Assembly (NCBI GenBank): GCA_030430845.1
Contig: JAUIKE010000011.1
Coordinates: 16,830-80,829 of the forward strand
DNA length: 64,000 nt
Origin: Bacteroidia bacterium
Lineage (GTDB): Bacteria > Bacteroidota > Bacteroidia > Chitinophagales > Saprospiraceae
Reading direction: 5' to 3'
Position 1 is the stretch's first letter. Every line of letters starts with the position of its first letter. The position numbers were made by a program, and so were the translations under genes. Shown in pieces: positions 1-8,335 of this stretch. The notes under the pieces are model-generated. The model ran no database searches and was not told the DNA's origin. It saw only the letters and a program-made list of their open reading frames with translations.

Positions 1-196
1 CCTTTTCGAGAAAACCTTGCGATTGCAGGCTTGCAGCAATCAGTTCCACATCATTACCTGAATGCAGGGAATTCCAGCCGGTATTCGAAGCATACTCGCC
101 AAGGGCGATGATCAGAGCCCTCTTCTGAGGTTCCTGGGCCGACAGACTACTCGCCCCCAATAAATAGCTTAGAATGATGAGTAAGGGTTTTATCAT
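1..196 (-). CDS. Caspase-like (peptidase C14 family) protein, N-terminal fragment cut by window edge
   Basis: The reading frame begins with ATG at 196 and runs off the left edge, so about 65 residues are visible. They show a signal peptide (MIKPLLIILSYLLGASS, then SLSAQ) followed by KRALIIALGEY, then NDVELI and LQSQGF. This is the usual opening of a caspase/metacaspase p20 fold: first beta strand, small loop, then the ND..L motif. The catalytic His and Cys lie outside the window, so activity cannot be judged. Its ATG overlaps the stop of the anti-sigma-like gene in an ATGA, so the two are translationally coupled and probably part of the sigma-factor operon. A secreted caspase-like protein is the best reading. 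Confidence 0.75.
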   Translation of the reverse strand, partial: MIKPLLIILSYLLGASSLSAQEPQKRALIIALGEYASNTGWNSLHSGNDVELIAASLQSQGFLEK

Positions 197-996
197 TCTG
201 TGACGTTTAGATCTTTCAATAGAAGTGCAGCCTGGCTGGAAAGGGGACCGGACTCTCCGGCGATCTGCTCCAAAAGTTGGATGGCCTTTTCTTGCCCAGC
301 CTTCATTTGTAGCCAAGACAAGGCCTGGAACCACCGGGCATCCTCATGGTATTTGCTTTCGGTATCGGTTTCTATAGGAGCAAAAACGCGGATGGCTTCT
401 TCAAAGGATTTAATTTGCATTAAGCTCAAGCCCAGGAAATAGGTGGCTATCTCGTCCTGCGGGTAGATATTTAAGTGCTCTGTCAGCGCTGTGACGGCCT
501 CATGATACTGCTCTGTTTGAACCAGTTCAAGGCTCGATTTAAGCTGGTCGCGTCGTTCGCGGTCAGCCATGCCCATTCCGATAAGGGAAAGCTCTTCTAA
601 TTCATTTTCCAGTGCCGGCTGGTCCATTTGAAAATAATTGGCGTATAAGCGGCCAGGCTGATCAGTTGGCCGGAGTAGAAAATAGCCCGCTACAATCAAA
701 ATCAGAAAAGAGGCCGCAATAGCCATATTTCTTACACTGAAAAGAACAATTCTGCGGGGCTTTGGCTGCTTAGGCAAGGACTCCTTCTTGTTCATGTTGT
801 GTTGTGCCTGCTGAATATTTTCCCGCAATTGTTGGTCTCCAAACAACTCGATGCCTTTCAACAGATCACTTTGCAGGGCAACAGCATCCGAAAGTGTTTC
901 GTCCACTTTCAGCTTTTGTTCAAAATCCTGTAGTTCTTCAGTCGACATTTTTCCCTCAATGTAACGGTCTATTTTATCGTAGTCTAAGTCATTCAT
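193..996 (-). CDS. Membrane-anchored anti-sigma-like protein with TPR-type repeats
   Basis: This 267-residue protein has a cytoplasmic N-terminus of about 85 residues opening with a DYDKIDRYIEGKMS stretch, typical of Bacteroidota anti-sigma factors. One transmembrane helix follows at about 90-108 (MAIAASFLILIVAGYFLL). A helical extracytoplasmic part contains TPR-like repeats (YHEAVTALTEHLNIYPQD; SFEEAIRVF; AIQLLEQIA). It lies 34 bp behind a sigma-70 family gene on the same strand and overlaps the caspase-like gene in an ATGA. By analogy with other sigma/anti-sigma pairs it should hold the upstream sigma factor at the membrane. That role is inferred from order and architecture; no zinc-finger anti-sigma motif is visible. 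Confidence 0.7.
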   Translation of the reverse strand: MNDLDYDKIDRYIEGKMSTEELQDFEQKLKVDETLSDAVALQSDLLKGIELFGDQQLRENIQQAQHNMNKKESLPKQPKPRRIVLFSVRNMAIAASFLILIVAGYFLLRPTDQPGRLYANYFQMDQPALENELEELSLIGMGMADRERRDQLKSSLELVQTEQYHEAVTALTEHLNIYPQDEIATYFLGLSLMQIKSFEEAIRVFAPIETDTESKYHEDARWFQALSWLQMKAGQEKAIQLLEQIAGESGPLSSQAALLLKDLNVTE

Positions 997-1030
997 CGGC
1001 TTGCTTTTAGTAATTAAGGATTAGTGAGGT

Positions 1031-1618
1031 TCAACTTTTCTTCAAAGATTGGATTTCAGGCTGTTCGCGCACCATTTTCCGTAAACTTTCCATACAGCGA
1101 TGGAGCTTTACTCTTACAAATTTGACTGCATATCCCAGCTTTTCGGCAATTTCAGCATGGGGCTGTTTTTCATAATAAGAGGCCAGGATGATCTGTCGGC
1201 ATTCTACTTTAAGCTTAGCCATGGTCTGAGCAATCAATTCGTGTTTTCGTTCCATTTCCTGTTTGACCTCTATATCGCTTTCATTTAAAGGGATGGTTTC
1301 AAGTTGATTATCCTGCTCTACCAGTTGATAATGCCCCCTTTGGCGTAATCGTTTAAGCCATAAATGCCGAACTATGGAGAAGGTGTAAGTACTCAGTTTT
1401 GCTGTCAGTTGGAAGTCTGGCTGCCGCAGCTTTTTGACTAAAACGAACAAAGTTTCCTGAAAAATATCTTTGGTATCCTCACCGCTTCCTCCATTATTCT
1501 GGACGAAGGAGGCGGCCATTTTAAAATATCGAGTATACAATTCTTCGAATGCCTGCACCTTTCCCTGCTTAAGCTCCAGGAGTAATTTCTTATCGAGTTC
1601 TAAATGTACTTCGCTCAT
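1031..1618 (-). CDS. RNA polymerase sigma-70 factor, ECF-like
   Basis: At 195 residues the protein has the length of an ECF sigma factor. Region 2 is visible at about residues 15-85 (FEELYTRYFKMAASFV, then DTKDIFQETLFVLV). Region 4 lies at about 130-185 as a helix-turn-helix (CRQIILASYYEKQPHAEIAE, then LGYAVKFVRVKLHRCMESL). The ATG at 1618 follows a metalloprotease gene by 50 bp, and the anti-sigma-like gene comes next on the same strand. The set sigma, membrane TPR protein and caspase-like protease suggests an envelope-signal regulon. The target promoters are unknown. Confidence 0.88.
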   Translation of the reverse strand: MSEVHLELDKKLLLELKQGKVQAFEELYTRYFKMAASFVQNNGGSGEDTKDIFQETLFVLVKKLRQPDFQLTAKLSTYTFSIVRHLWLKRLRQRGHYQLVEQDNQLETIPLNESDIEVKQEMERKHELIAQTMAKLKVECRQIILASYYEKQPHAEIAEKLGYAVKFVRVKLHRCMESLRKMVREQPEIQSLKKS

Positions 1619-1668
1619 ATATGTCCCAATTTACAAATGGTTATCAGTTGTGTCAGAGGATTTAGTGG

Positions 1669-3246
1669 TCAATCCAGGTATTTGGCCCATTCTTTTATTT
1701 TGCCGTTCGGGCCAACCAGAATGATCAATCTGCATTCGCGGAAGTGTAAAAAATATTTTTCTCCAGCCCCTATTGTTGTATAGTTTAGGTTATTATAGCC
1801 TCTAAGGAGTTCATTGATATCTTGGCCAAGCCTGAAACTTTGTGAAGCAGATACACCTGGTTTAACTACCCGCTGCAATGGAAAAGCGGTCCCCTTATGT
1901 CGAATTACCTGAGCAATCGAATGCGGCCGTTCTTCCCAAAAGAATTCTGTTTGTTCTTCGCTGTCGATGAAAGGACCTCGCTTACTCAACAATGAAAATA
2001 GAGATAGGCCGTCAAAATTACCTCCGCTTGAAAGGCTGGGTGGACAAGCTCCCGACTGAGGCAGACTTGGCTTCTTACCATTGAGTATACTTTTATTGGC
2101 GACGGCTAAACTTCGAACCCGCTCGTTTGGATCCAGAGCAAGTTTATCAAAAATGGCTACTGCGGTACGGAGGTGCGCATTATTGGTTTGGCCGGAAAGT
2201 GCATAGGCGATGCCCGCAATCATATGGAGGTCGGCGACTGCATAAGAGCCTGATACGGAAAAGTCAGATCCAGCAAAGAGGGTTCTGGATTCGTATGCTT
2301 CGATCACCCTTTGAAATCGGTCGAGTTGAATACTTACACACAATACATTGATCTTGGCCGGCAAATATCCGGGGGCCAGACCAAGCGCCTTGTTGAAGTA
2401 GGCATGTGCAGCCAGTAAATAACGTGTTCGTATTCGTTTTTCTTCAGTAGAAAGCTCCTCCGCCCGGGCCTTACTGAGGCGGCTTTCGGTTTCAATCTCG
2501 AAAGGGAAAATGAAGGGATCACTATTTTTTCCGCTAAAGTGCATAGCCAATTTGGCGTATTGCAGCCCGAGGTTATTGTAAATTTCTTTCCCTATATAGT
2601 GCTGAAGGATGTATTCATAAGCGGAAATGGCCATTTGGTTTTGCTCCAGGACGTTCAGGTAATTGGCTGTTTGGTAAAGGTGCCATAGTTCATTCGCTTT
2701 TTGGGTTACTTCACGCGCGGTGGCCTGTCTATCCTCTAAGGAGGGATACCCCACCGCGTCACTGCTAGTCAGTTCATAGGCATCATACAGTCGATCCAGC
2801 AGGGTTGGAATAACAGGACGTATATCAAAGCCTGCTAAAATAGCCCCCATGGCTCCCTGCAAATCTGCTGATTTCTCTAAATGTACGGAGGAATGTTCCT
2901 GATGATCATAAGAAATGAAATTGGTGGCCCAGCCCACTTGTTGAAAAGCATGACTGAGTTCATGGCTCAGCAAAAAGGCTACTGCTTTGTCAGAATCTTT
3001 TCCAAAAGAGCGGCAAACATGGAGTGCCGTTTCTTCCAGGTAAATGATGTTTCGACTGGGTGAATAGGCGGCCATAAACTCTTTGGAGTTCCGGATTTGA
3101 ACCTCAGGTAGTTCGATACTGAAGTTACCGGTCTGGATATAGATTTCCTTTAAGATATGAGTAGCCCAGTCAGATCCGTTTGAAGCAGTTAGCGTTGTAA
3201 GACACCCAAGAAAGTAAATTAATATCGAATACTGTTTCAAAGACAT
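1669..3246 (-). CDS. Secreted M48-like zinc metalloprotease with helical repeats
   Basis: The 525-residue product starts with a signal peptide (about residues 1-22). The zinc-binding HExxH motif is at residues 95-99 (LLSHELSHAF), with a likely third ligand Glu124 in HLEKSAD. This arrangement is that of M48-type peptidases. The middle (about 190-400) is helical and TPR-like (AYEYILQHYIGKEIYNNLGL; SKARAEEL; AYFNKALGLAPGYLPAK). The C-terminal 100 residues are not recognised. It is likely a periplasmic or surface protease. It precedes the sigma-factor gene by 50 bp on the same strand, so it may be cotranscribed with the sigma/anti-sigma/caspase set; I saw no strong terminator between them. Confidence 0.75.
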   Translation of the reverse strand: MSLKQYSILIYFLGCLTTLTASNGSDWATHILKEIYIQTGNFSIELPEVQIRNSKEFMAAYSPSRNIIYLEETALHVCRSFGKDSDKAVAFLLSHELSHAFQQVGWATNFISYDHQEHSSVHLEKSADLQGAMGAILAGFDIRPVIPTLLDRLYDAYELTSSDAVGYPSLEDRQATAREVTQKANELWHLYQTANYLNVLEQNQMAISAYEYILQHYIGKEIYNNLGLQYAKLAMHFSGKNSDPFIFPFEIETESRLSKARAEELSTEEKRIRTRYLLAAHAYFNKALGLAPGYLPAKINVLCVSIQLDRFQRVIEAYESRTLFAGSDFSVSGSYAVADLHMIAGIAYALSGQTNNAHLRTAVAIFDKLALDPNERVRSLAVANKSILNGKKPSLPQSGACPPSLSSGGNFDGLSLFSLLSKRGPFIDSEEQTEFFWEERPHSIAQVIRHKGTAFPLQRVVKPGVSASQSFRLGQDINELLRGYNNLNYTTIGAGEKYFLHFRECRLIILVGPNGKIKEWAKYLD

Positions 3247-3385
3247 GGAAAGAGATATTGATTAATCTAAGTTGAGATCAGCATTGCAACTTAATTACCT
3301 TCCTAACGAATTTACTAAAAATTTTCTTCTTTAAAAAGCCCTGCCTTAGCGAGTGCCGGGACTTGAAGAATGTAAAATTATCCAA

Positions 3386-3808
3386 CTAAACTTCCCACTC
3401 CTTGCTCTTCCGATAAACCGTTCCATTAAATGAAGCGACCAATTCCTCATCCTGATTCCTTACTTTGACAGTATATACCCCAAGTTTATGGTTTTTATGA
3501 TCTTCCTCTGCCGTGGCGACTATGACGTCCCCCGCTTTCAAAGCAGTGGTATGTTTAATGGATGCATGTACCGATACGGCATGTTGTCCCCGGGAGTTAG
3601 AGGCAAAGGCAAAGGCACTATCTGCCAATGAAAAGGTAATGCCTCCATGAGCAATGTAAAAGCCATTGAGCATTTCCTTACGAATGGACATTTGAAGCCG
3701 GCAAAAACCCGGGCCAATGTCTAATAGTTCTACCCCCAACCAGCGGCTAAAGGCATCATGCTCCAGCATTTTTTGAGTAATTTGGTACGCTTTACTGTTT
3801 TTATCCAT
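3386..3808 (-). CDS. PaaI-type hotdog-fold acyl-CoA thioesterase
   Basis: From ATG 3808 the protein has 140 residues, normal for PaaI/YbgC-like thioesterases. The PaaI signature is visible: GFCRLQMSIRKEMLNGFYIA, then HGGITFSLADSAFAFASNS, carrying the catalytic-loop HGG and the conserved Asp. A hydroxyphenylacetyl-CoA-type thioesterase is the family's known role. An open frame extends 26 codons further upstream to a TTG inside a 50-bp palindrome, but that start would translate one arm of the palindrome, so the inner ATG (MDKNSKAYQ) is preferred. No other phenylacetate genes are nearby, so the substrate is uncertain. It is transcribed away from an ECF sigma gene. Confidence 0.85.
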   Translation of the reverse strand: MDKNSKAYQITQKMLEHDAFSRWLGVELLDIGPGFCRLQMSIRKEMLNGFYIAHGGITFSLADSAFAFASNSRGQHAVSVHASIKHTTALKAGDVIVATAEEDHKNHKLGVYTVKVRNQDEELVASFNGTVYRKSKEWEV

Positions 3809-3854
3809 ATCTATTCCAATTTTGTATGGCTTAAAGTCGTTGTTAATCGTGGAA

Positions 3855-3904
3855 TGCCTGTGGGAATAATTTTTGACGGCCGTCAAAAATTATTCCCACA
3901 GGCA
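3855..3904. promoter_or_regulatory. 50-bp perfect palindrome between divergent genes
   Basis: Positions 3855-3904 are perfectly self-complementary, with no loop, centred at 3879/3880 (core TTGACGGCCGTCAA). It sits between the starts of the minus-strand thioesterase (3808) and the plus-strand sigma factor (3960), about 50 bp from each. Each strand therefore offers the same TTGAC-type element facing its own gene. It could be a symmetric operator or a shared promoter; as DNA it could also form a cruciform. It is not a terminator by position, since no gene ends into it. Confidence 0.7.
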
Positions 3905-3959
3905 AATATGTCCTATATTCGATAAAAAATTTCATTATATTGTATTAATTTTACGGCAA

Positions 3960-4496
3960 GTGACGGAGAGAGAGCTCATAAATGGCTGTTTGCGCGAAAA
4001 TAAAAAGTGCCAGATGGAACTTTTTAAGCGCTATTCCGGAAAGATGATGGCCATTTGTATGCGCTACGGACGTCACCGGATGGAGGCTGAAGATTTGCTT
4101 CAGGATGCCTTCATCAAGGTGTTCGATAATTTGTCGAAATTTAAATACAAAGGATCACTCGAAGGTTGGATCCGCCGGATAGTGATCAATACGGCCCTTA
4201 AGGCCTACGGTAAAAAGAGCTTCCAAAACGAACAGATCGGCATAGAAGTACACAATGATACGCCCGTCGATCCTTCCGTTTTGTCTTCCCTGAATGAAGC
4301 TGCATTACTTCAATTGGTGTCTCGTCTTCCCGATGGTTACCGCATCGTGTTCAACCTCTATGCTATTGAAGGTTATTCCCATAAGGAAATAGCCGATTTA
4401 ATGGGTATTCAGGAGAGTACTTCGCGTTCTCAACTGGTGAAAGCCCGGAAAATGTTGCAAACTCAGATTGAGCAGTTAAAAAAGATAGCCGTATGA
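3960..4496 (+). CDS. ECF RNA polymerase sigma factor
   Basis: The 178-residue product from GTG 3960 (VTERELINGCLRENKK) has region 2 (LFKRYSGKMMAICMRYG, then AEDLLQDAFIKVFDNL) and region 4 (LPDGYRIVFNLYAIEGYSHK, then EIADLMGIQESTSRSQLVKA). The GTG start matches the usual opening of this ECF subfamily. A longer frame back to a TTG at 3873 would translate the palindrome and is rejected. Its last codons overlap the next gene as ATGA, so sigma factor and downstream membrane/barrel protein are coupled. That order points to the downstream protein as its anti-sigma partner. Confidence 0.88.
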   Translation: MTERELINGCLRENKKCQMELFKRYSGKMMAICMRYGRHRMEAEDLLQDAFIKVFDNLSKFKYKGSLEGWIRRIVINTALKAYGKKSFQNEQIGIEVHNDTPVDPSVLSSLNEAALLQLVSRLPDGYRIVFNLYAIEGYSHKEIADLMGIQESTSRSQLVKARKMLQTQIEQLKKIAV

Positions 4497-5866
4497 ACGA
4501 ATCGCATCCAATAGACGAGTTGTTTCGGGGCAAGTTGAAGGAGTACGAAATGTCTCCTCCAATGCAGCTATGGGACGCGATCGACCAAAGGCGGCGACGG
4601 CCCAAACCTGCTTTCTGGTGGTTCCAAAAAAATGGCCTCCTGCTTGGGGCAAGTCTCTTTTTGATCGTTATTGCCGGCCTGTTTTTATTGAAGAAATCCG
4701 GAGCAGAGGCTCCAAGTTTACAATACTTCCCTGTTTATCTGGACCAGCAAGCTACTACAGCCGACCATCAAAATCCACAGTTGGAGGATTCACAAAATTT
4801 AGCGATATTACCATCCCTTAATAAACAAGGCAGCTCTGAAGCTGTTACCCCTTCCCTCCCCTCTACAACCAATGAAAGCGATGTTAGCATTACTAACTCA
4901 AATGATTATTCCACGAATGTTCTGGACGCTGCCCCGCAGGTAGCTTCTACCCCTTTCCCTTCATCCTCTGAACCCGTTCCTTTAGCAGAAAAGGAGCTTG
5001 AAGAAGGTAATGAAAATAGCCTGCAAGAAGAAGTTGTCATTGCTGAGCGAGCCTTCTTACCAGCCGTTAATGTACTGGAAGGGATAGCCTTCGCAGCGCT
5101 CGAAACAAATTCTTTCTCAGATGAGCAGGCTGATTGGCCGGTCTGGTCTATCAATAGAGGTAACGGCATTACTCTTTTTATGGAAGCCTTTGGAAGTCCC
5201 GGCTTTGCCAGTCGAAGCATCAGCCCTATCAATGAAACTTTCTCTCTCCTGAGCGAAGAATGGAGTACTGCTCAGCAAGAGCAATCGGCCTTACAATTTG
5301 GCCTTCGTTTTGCAGCCGTCAACCGAAAAGGCTGGACACTCCGAACGGGCTTTCATTTTACTCAAATCAGAGAATCCTTTGATTTTGAACATCACATAGC
5401 TGAAATTGCCCAGGTCTATGATCCTGATGGAGGTTTTGTACGAGAGGATACGATCTTTGTGCCTTCTGGATTAGCCGTGAATAGCCAGAATGAATATGCC
5501 TTGATTGACCTGCCCATTATTCTGGGTTATCAAAAAAGATTTCAACGTTGGACCGTTTCTGCTCAGGCAGGTCCCGTCATCAATCTCTCTTTCCAGCCTA
5601 AAGGCACCCTGATCAATCCGAACCGCCAATTAGTGGCTGTTCAAACTCCTGAAGCACAAACTGCTTTTCGTTCATCCCTCGGCATTAACTGGTATGCAGG
5701 CCTGGGCCTGCAATATGAGGTGCAGCCGGGGGTCCATCTAATGCTGGAGCCTCATCTGCGTTTTCAGCGTCGCTCGTTTATGGAGGACAATTTCCCTGTA
5801 CAACAGAAGTTTTTGACAGGAGGGGTATCCGTGGGGGTACGTAAGCAGATCATTCACCAACCGTAA
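4493..5866 (+). CDS. Inner-membrane-anchored outer-membrane beta-barrel protein, probable anti-sigma partner
   Basis: This 457-residue protein has three parts. Residues 1-47 are a cytoplasmic head of the anti-sigma type (IDELFRGKLKEYEMSPPMQL, then WDAIDQRR). A transmembrane helix follows at about 50-67 (LLLGASLFLIVIAGLFLL). A low-complexity Ser/Pro/Glu linker spans about 80-190. The C-terminal 230 residues resemble small Bacteroidota beta barrels (LQFGLRFAAVNRKGWTLRTG; PGVHLMLEPHLRFQRRS). The linker could bridge the periplasm. It overlaps the ECF sigma gene by 4 bp. Such fusions recur beside ECF sigma genes in this phylum; direct sensing by the barrel is inference. Confidence 0.7.
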   Translation: MNESHPIDELFRGKLKEYEMSPPMQLWDAIDQRRRRPKPAFWWFQKNGLLLGASLFLIVIAGLFLLKKSGAEAPSLQYFPVYLDQQATTADHQNPQLEDSQNLAILPSLNKQGSSEAVTPSLPSTTNESDVSITNSNDYSTNVLDAAPQVASTPFPSSSEPVPLAEKELEEGNENSLQEEVVIAERAFLPAVNVLEGIAFAALETNSFSDEQADWPVWSINRGNGITLFMEAFGSPGFASRSISPINETFSLLSEEWSTAQQEQSALQFGLRFAAVNRKGWTLRTGFHFTQIRESFDFEHHIAEIAQVYDPDGGFVREDTIFVPSGLAVNSQNEYALIDLPIILGYQKRFQRWTVSAQAGPVINLSFQPKGTLINPNRQLVAVQTPEAQTAFRSSLGINWYAGLGLQYEVQPGVHLMLEPHLRFQRRSFMEDNFPVQQKFLTGGVSVGVRKQIIHQP

Positions 5867-5906
5867 AGAAAAAGGGTTTTGCCGACGGCAAAACCCTTTT
5901 TCTTTA
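5864..5906 (+). terminator. Rho-independent terminator overlapping the stop codon
   Basis: A 21-bp inverted repeat centred on 5885 (AAAAAGGGTTTTGCCG mirrored) starts inside the TAA stop of the barrel gene and runs into a T-rich tract. It ends the sigma/barrel operon. Confidence 0.85.
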
Positions 5907-5999
5907 TTTTTTTTCACTCCCAGGCAACACATTTCAAACATAAGGTATCTACAAAACAGAGGAAATGACGAACACCAATGTTTTCCTTCATTTTGGGAG

Positions 6000-6040
6000 A
6001 AAGAGGCACAACAGGATCATCGATAATGTGCCTCTTTTTT
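6000..6040 (+). terminator. Hairpin with U-tract, possibly bidirectional
   Basis: An 11-bp stem (AAAGAGGCACA / TGTGCCTCTTT) with a 16-nt loop is followed on the plus strand by seven T's. It lies between the convergent sigma/barrel operon and rnr. The plus-strand operon already has a stronger terminator 95 bp earlier, so this could back it up, end rnr (weaker T-tract on the minus strand), or end a short plus-strand RNA. Confidence 0.55.
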
Positions 6041-6078
6041 TATTTAAGGAGAGGTAGCTGGCACCAACTCTCTTTATA

Positions 6079-8238
6079 TTAGTCAGAAAGCATCTCCATT
6101 TCAATCTGCCGGGAAGCCAAATTGGTACTGATGATCCGGACCCGAACATCATCTCCCATTTTTAGGATTTCTCCGGAATACCTACCCCGGATCTGTAACC
6201 TGCCTTGCATAACCTCGAAAGGTTCAGGCATCAGATCGAAAGGCACCATGCCTTCACAACGATTGCCGTATAATTCGACAAAAACTCCTTTATCGATGAT
6301 ACCGGAAATAGCGCCTTCAAACTCCTCGCCTATATGGTTTTGCATATACTCAACCTGCTTATATTTGACCGATTCGCGCTCGGCATCCGTGGCCCGTCTT
6401 TCCTGAAGTGAAATATGCTTGCATTGCTCTTCCAGGCGCGCTTTATTCACCCGGAGGGTCTGTCCTTCCAGGTTGGCATGCAGTATCCGGTGAGCTAAAA
6501 CATCAGAATATCTTCGGATGGGAGAGGTAAAATGCGAGTAATAGTCAAAGCCTAGTCCGTAATGGCCGATATTTTCTGTACTGTACTCTGCCTTGGCCAT
6601 AGTCCGGATTGCAATAGGTTCCAGAATTTTCAAATGGTGATCCTCCCGGGCTGCCTTCACCAGGCGATTGTAGGAACGGCCAATCTCTTTTGGATCTTTA
6701 ATATTCAATTCAAAGCCCATCTCCCGGGCGAAGGCTGCGAATTCCATCACGCGGTCGGGATCCGGCTCATCGTGCACGCGGTAAACGAAGGGAATTTCCT
6801 GCTCTGCCCCTTTTTGGGATATATAAGAAGCCACTTCCTTATTAGCCAGCAACATGAAATCCTCGATCAGCATATGGGCATCCTTGCGTTCTTTCACATA
6901 CACATCGATCGGAACGCCGTTTTCGTCTAACTTGAATTTGACCTCTTCGGAGTCAAAATCGATGGAGCCTTCTTTAAAGCGTTGTTTGCGAAGTTTCTTA
7001 GCCAGTTGGTTGAGCTTTTTTAACTCGTCAGCATATTCACCTTCACCTGCTTCCAAAACTTCCTGAGCTTCATTGTAGGTAAAACGGCGGTCGGAGTGGA
7101 TGATCGTTTTTCCAAACCAGCGATCTATGATTTTATCATCCTTATCAAAAATAAAGATGGCCGAAAAACTAAGCCGATCTTCATGAGGTCGCAAAGAACA
7201 CAAATCATTCGACAGGCGCTCAGGAAGCATAGGCAGCACCCTGTCTACCAGATAAACAGAAGTGGATCGTTCATAAGCTTCTTCGTCCAGTGCGGTATTC
7301 GGCTGCACATAATGAGTGACATCCGCAATATGTACGCCTATTTCAAGACTTCCATCTTCTAAATAGCGAAATGATAGGGCATCGTCAAAGTCTTTGGCCG
7401 TATCAGGGTCGATGGTGAAGGTTGGGATATCACGTACATCTCTTCTTTGAGCAATCTCCTCATCTGTTGCCTTACCGGGCAAGGATTCGGATTCGGCTAT
7501 TACTTTTGTTGGAAACTCCAGGTCAAAACCATTATTGATCAAAATAGCCTTCATTTCGATGTCGTTAGTGCCGGGTGCCCCCAACACAACTGTCACCTCT
7601 CCCTGGGGAGTGGGAAACTTTTCCTTAGTCCACCCAATGATTTTGAAAACCACTTTATCTCCATCGTTTGCCCCCATGATTTTGTCCAACTCAATGTGAA
7701 CATCCATGGGCACATTTTTACTACCCGTGGTAACCGTAGCATATTTATGATGAATGGAGAGGTTGCCGATATAACTATCGGACGCACGTTCGAGTACCTG
7801 CACGATCTCTCCTTCCGGGCGACGGCGGCCGGGCGGCGACCACACTCTGACCTTGACCTTATCCTTGTGTAAGGCCGTATTCATATTTTTTACGGCTACG
7901 AAAACATCGTCATCCAAATCTTTGACGAGAATATAAGCCGAACCCGTACGGGTCATATCTACGGTACCTTCATAAAACTGGGAATCGCTGCTTTGGGGAG
8001 CAGTCCTCTTCACTTTGTATTTATAATTTTCAAGCTGGATAATTTCATTTCTTTCAGCAAGCTGATCCAGAGCATACTGTACTGCATCCTTATTATTTTC
8101 AACTTTCAGTTTTCCTATGATCTGTTTGGGGTTAAAACGTTTTTTGGGATGTCGTCGGAAAAGCTTCAATACCTCGTACTGCAACTGCTTGCTGCTCAGC
8201 TTCTTTCCTTTAATTTTTCTTTTTTTATTTCTACTCAT
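6079..8238 (-). CDS. rnr: Ribonuclease R (3'-5' exoribonuclease)
   Basis: The 719-residue form from ATG 8238 has the full RNase R layout. An N-terminal Lys-rich helix-turn-helix-like region comes first, then cold-shock/OB domains. The RNB catalytic domain carries the Asp cluster (TIDPDTAKDFDDALSF), followed by NDLCSLRPHEDRLSFSAIF and FTSPIRRYSDVLAHRIL. A C-terminal S1 domain closes it (GAISGIIDKGVFVELYGNRC). It degrades structured RNA. The frame stays open to an ATG at 8307, giving 742 residues, but the A-rich stretch just before 8238 is the kind of leader Bacteroidota use, so the shorter form is preferred. A gene of unknown function lies 97 bp upstream. Confidence 0.95.
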   Translation of the reverse strand: MSRNKKRKIKGKKLSSKQLQYEVLKLFRRHPKKRFNPKQIIGKLKVENNKDAVQYALDQLAERNEIIQLENYKYKVKRTAPQSSDSQFYEGTVDMTRTGSAYILVKDLDDDVFVAVKNMNTALHKDKVKVRVWSPPGRRRPEGEIVQVLERASDSYIGNLSIHHKYATVTTGSKNVPMDVHIELDKIMGANDGDKVVFKIIGWTKEKFPTPQGEVTVVLGAPGTNDIEMKAILINNGFDLEFPTKVIAESESLPGKATDEEIAQRRDVRDIPTFTIDPDTAKDFDDALSFRYLEDGSLEIGVHIADVTHYVQPNTALDEEAYERSTSVYLVDRVLPMLPERLSNDLCSLRPHEDRLSFSAIFIFDKDDKIIDRWFGKTIIHSDRRFTYNEAQEVLEAGEGEYADELKKLNQLAKKLRKQRFKEGSIDFDSEEVKFKLDENGVPIDVYVKERKDAHMLIEDFMLLANKEVASYISQKGAEQEIPFVYRVHDEPDPDRVMEFAAFAREMGFELNIKDPKEIGRSYNRLVKAAREDHHLKILEPIAIRTMAKAEYSTENIGHYGLGFDYYSHFTSPIRRYSDVLAHRILHANLEGQTLRVNKARLEEQCKHISLQERRATDAERESVKYKQVEYMQNHIGEEFEGAISGIIDKGVFVELYGNRCEGMVPFDLMPEPFEVMQGRLQIRGRYSGEILKMGDDVRVRIISTNLASRQIEMEMLSD

Positions 8239-8335
8239 TGTTTTTTCGTTCGTTAGCGCCTTTTCAAATTTTGGCGCTTTAATTAAATACTCTTTTGACC
8301 GACTCATGTTGTCGGTTCATCTATCAAAAGTCAAC

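Noticed and set aside
3347..3367. A 21-bp stretch resembling a tRNA T-arm/acceptor end (TTCAAGTC...CGCTA on the minus strand), considered as an attachment-site remnant
   Set aside because: The 5' half of the T-stem is missing and the spacing is one base too long for a tRNA end; chance similarity is adequate.
3873..3959. Upstream TTG starts giving both the thioesterase and the ECF sigma factor the same first ten residues
   Set aside because: The identity arises only because both frames begin in the arms of the same palindrome; internal ATG (3808) and GTG (3960) starts fit the families.
5965..6057. 30-codon plus-strand ORF between the sigma/barrel operon and rnr
   Set aside because: It reads straight through a terminator hairpin and has no recognisable features.
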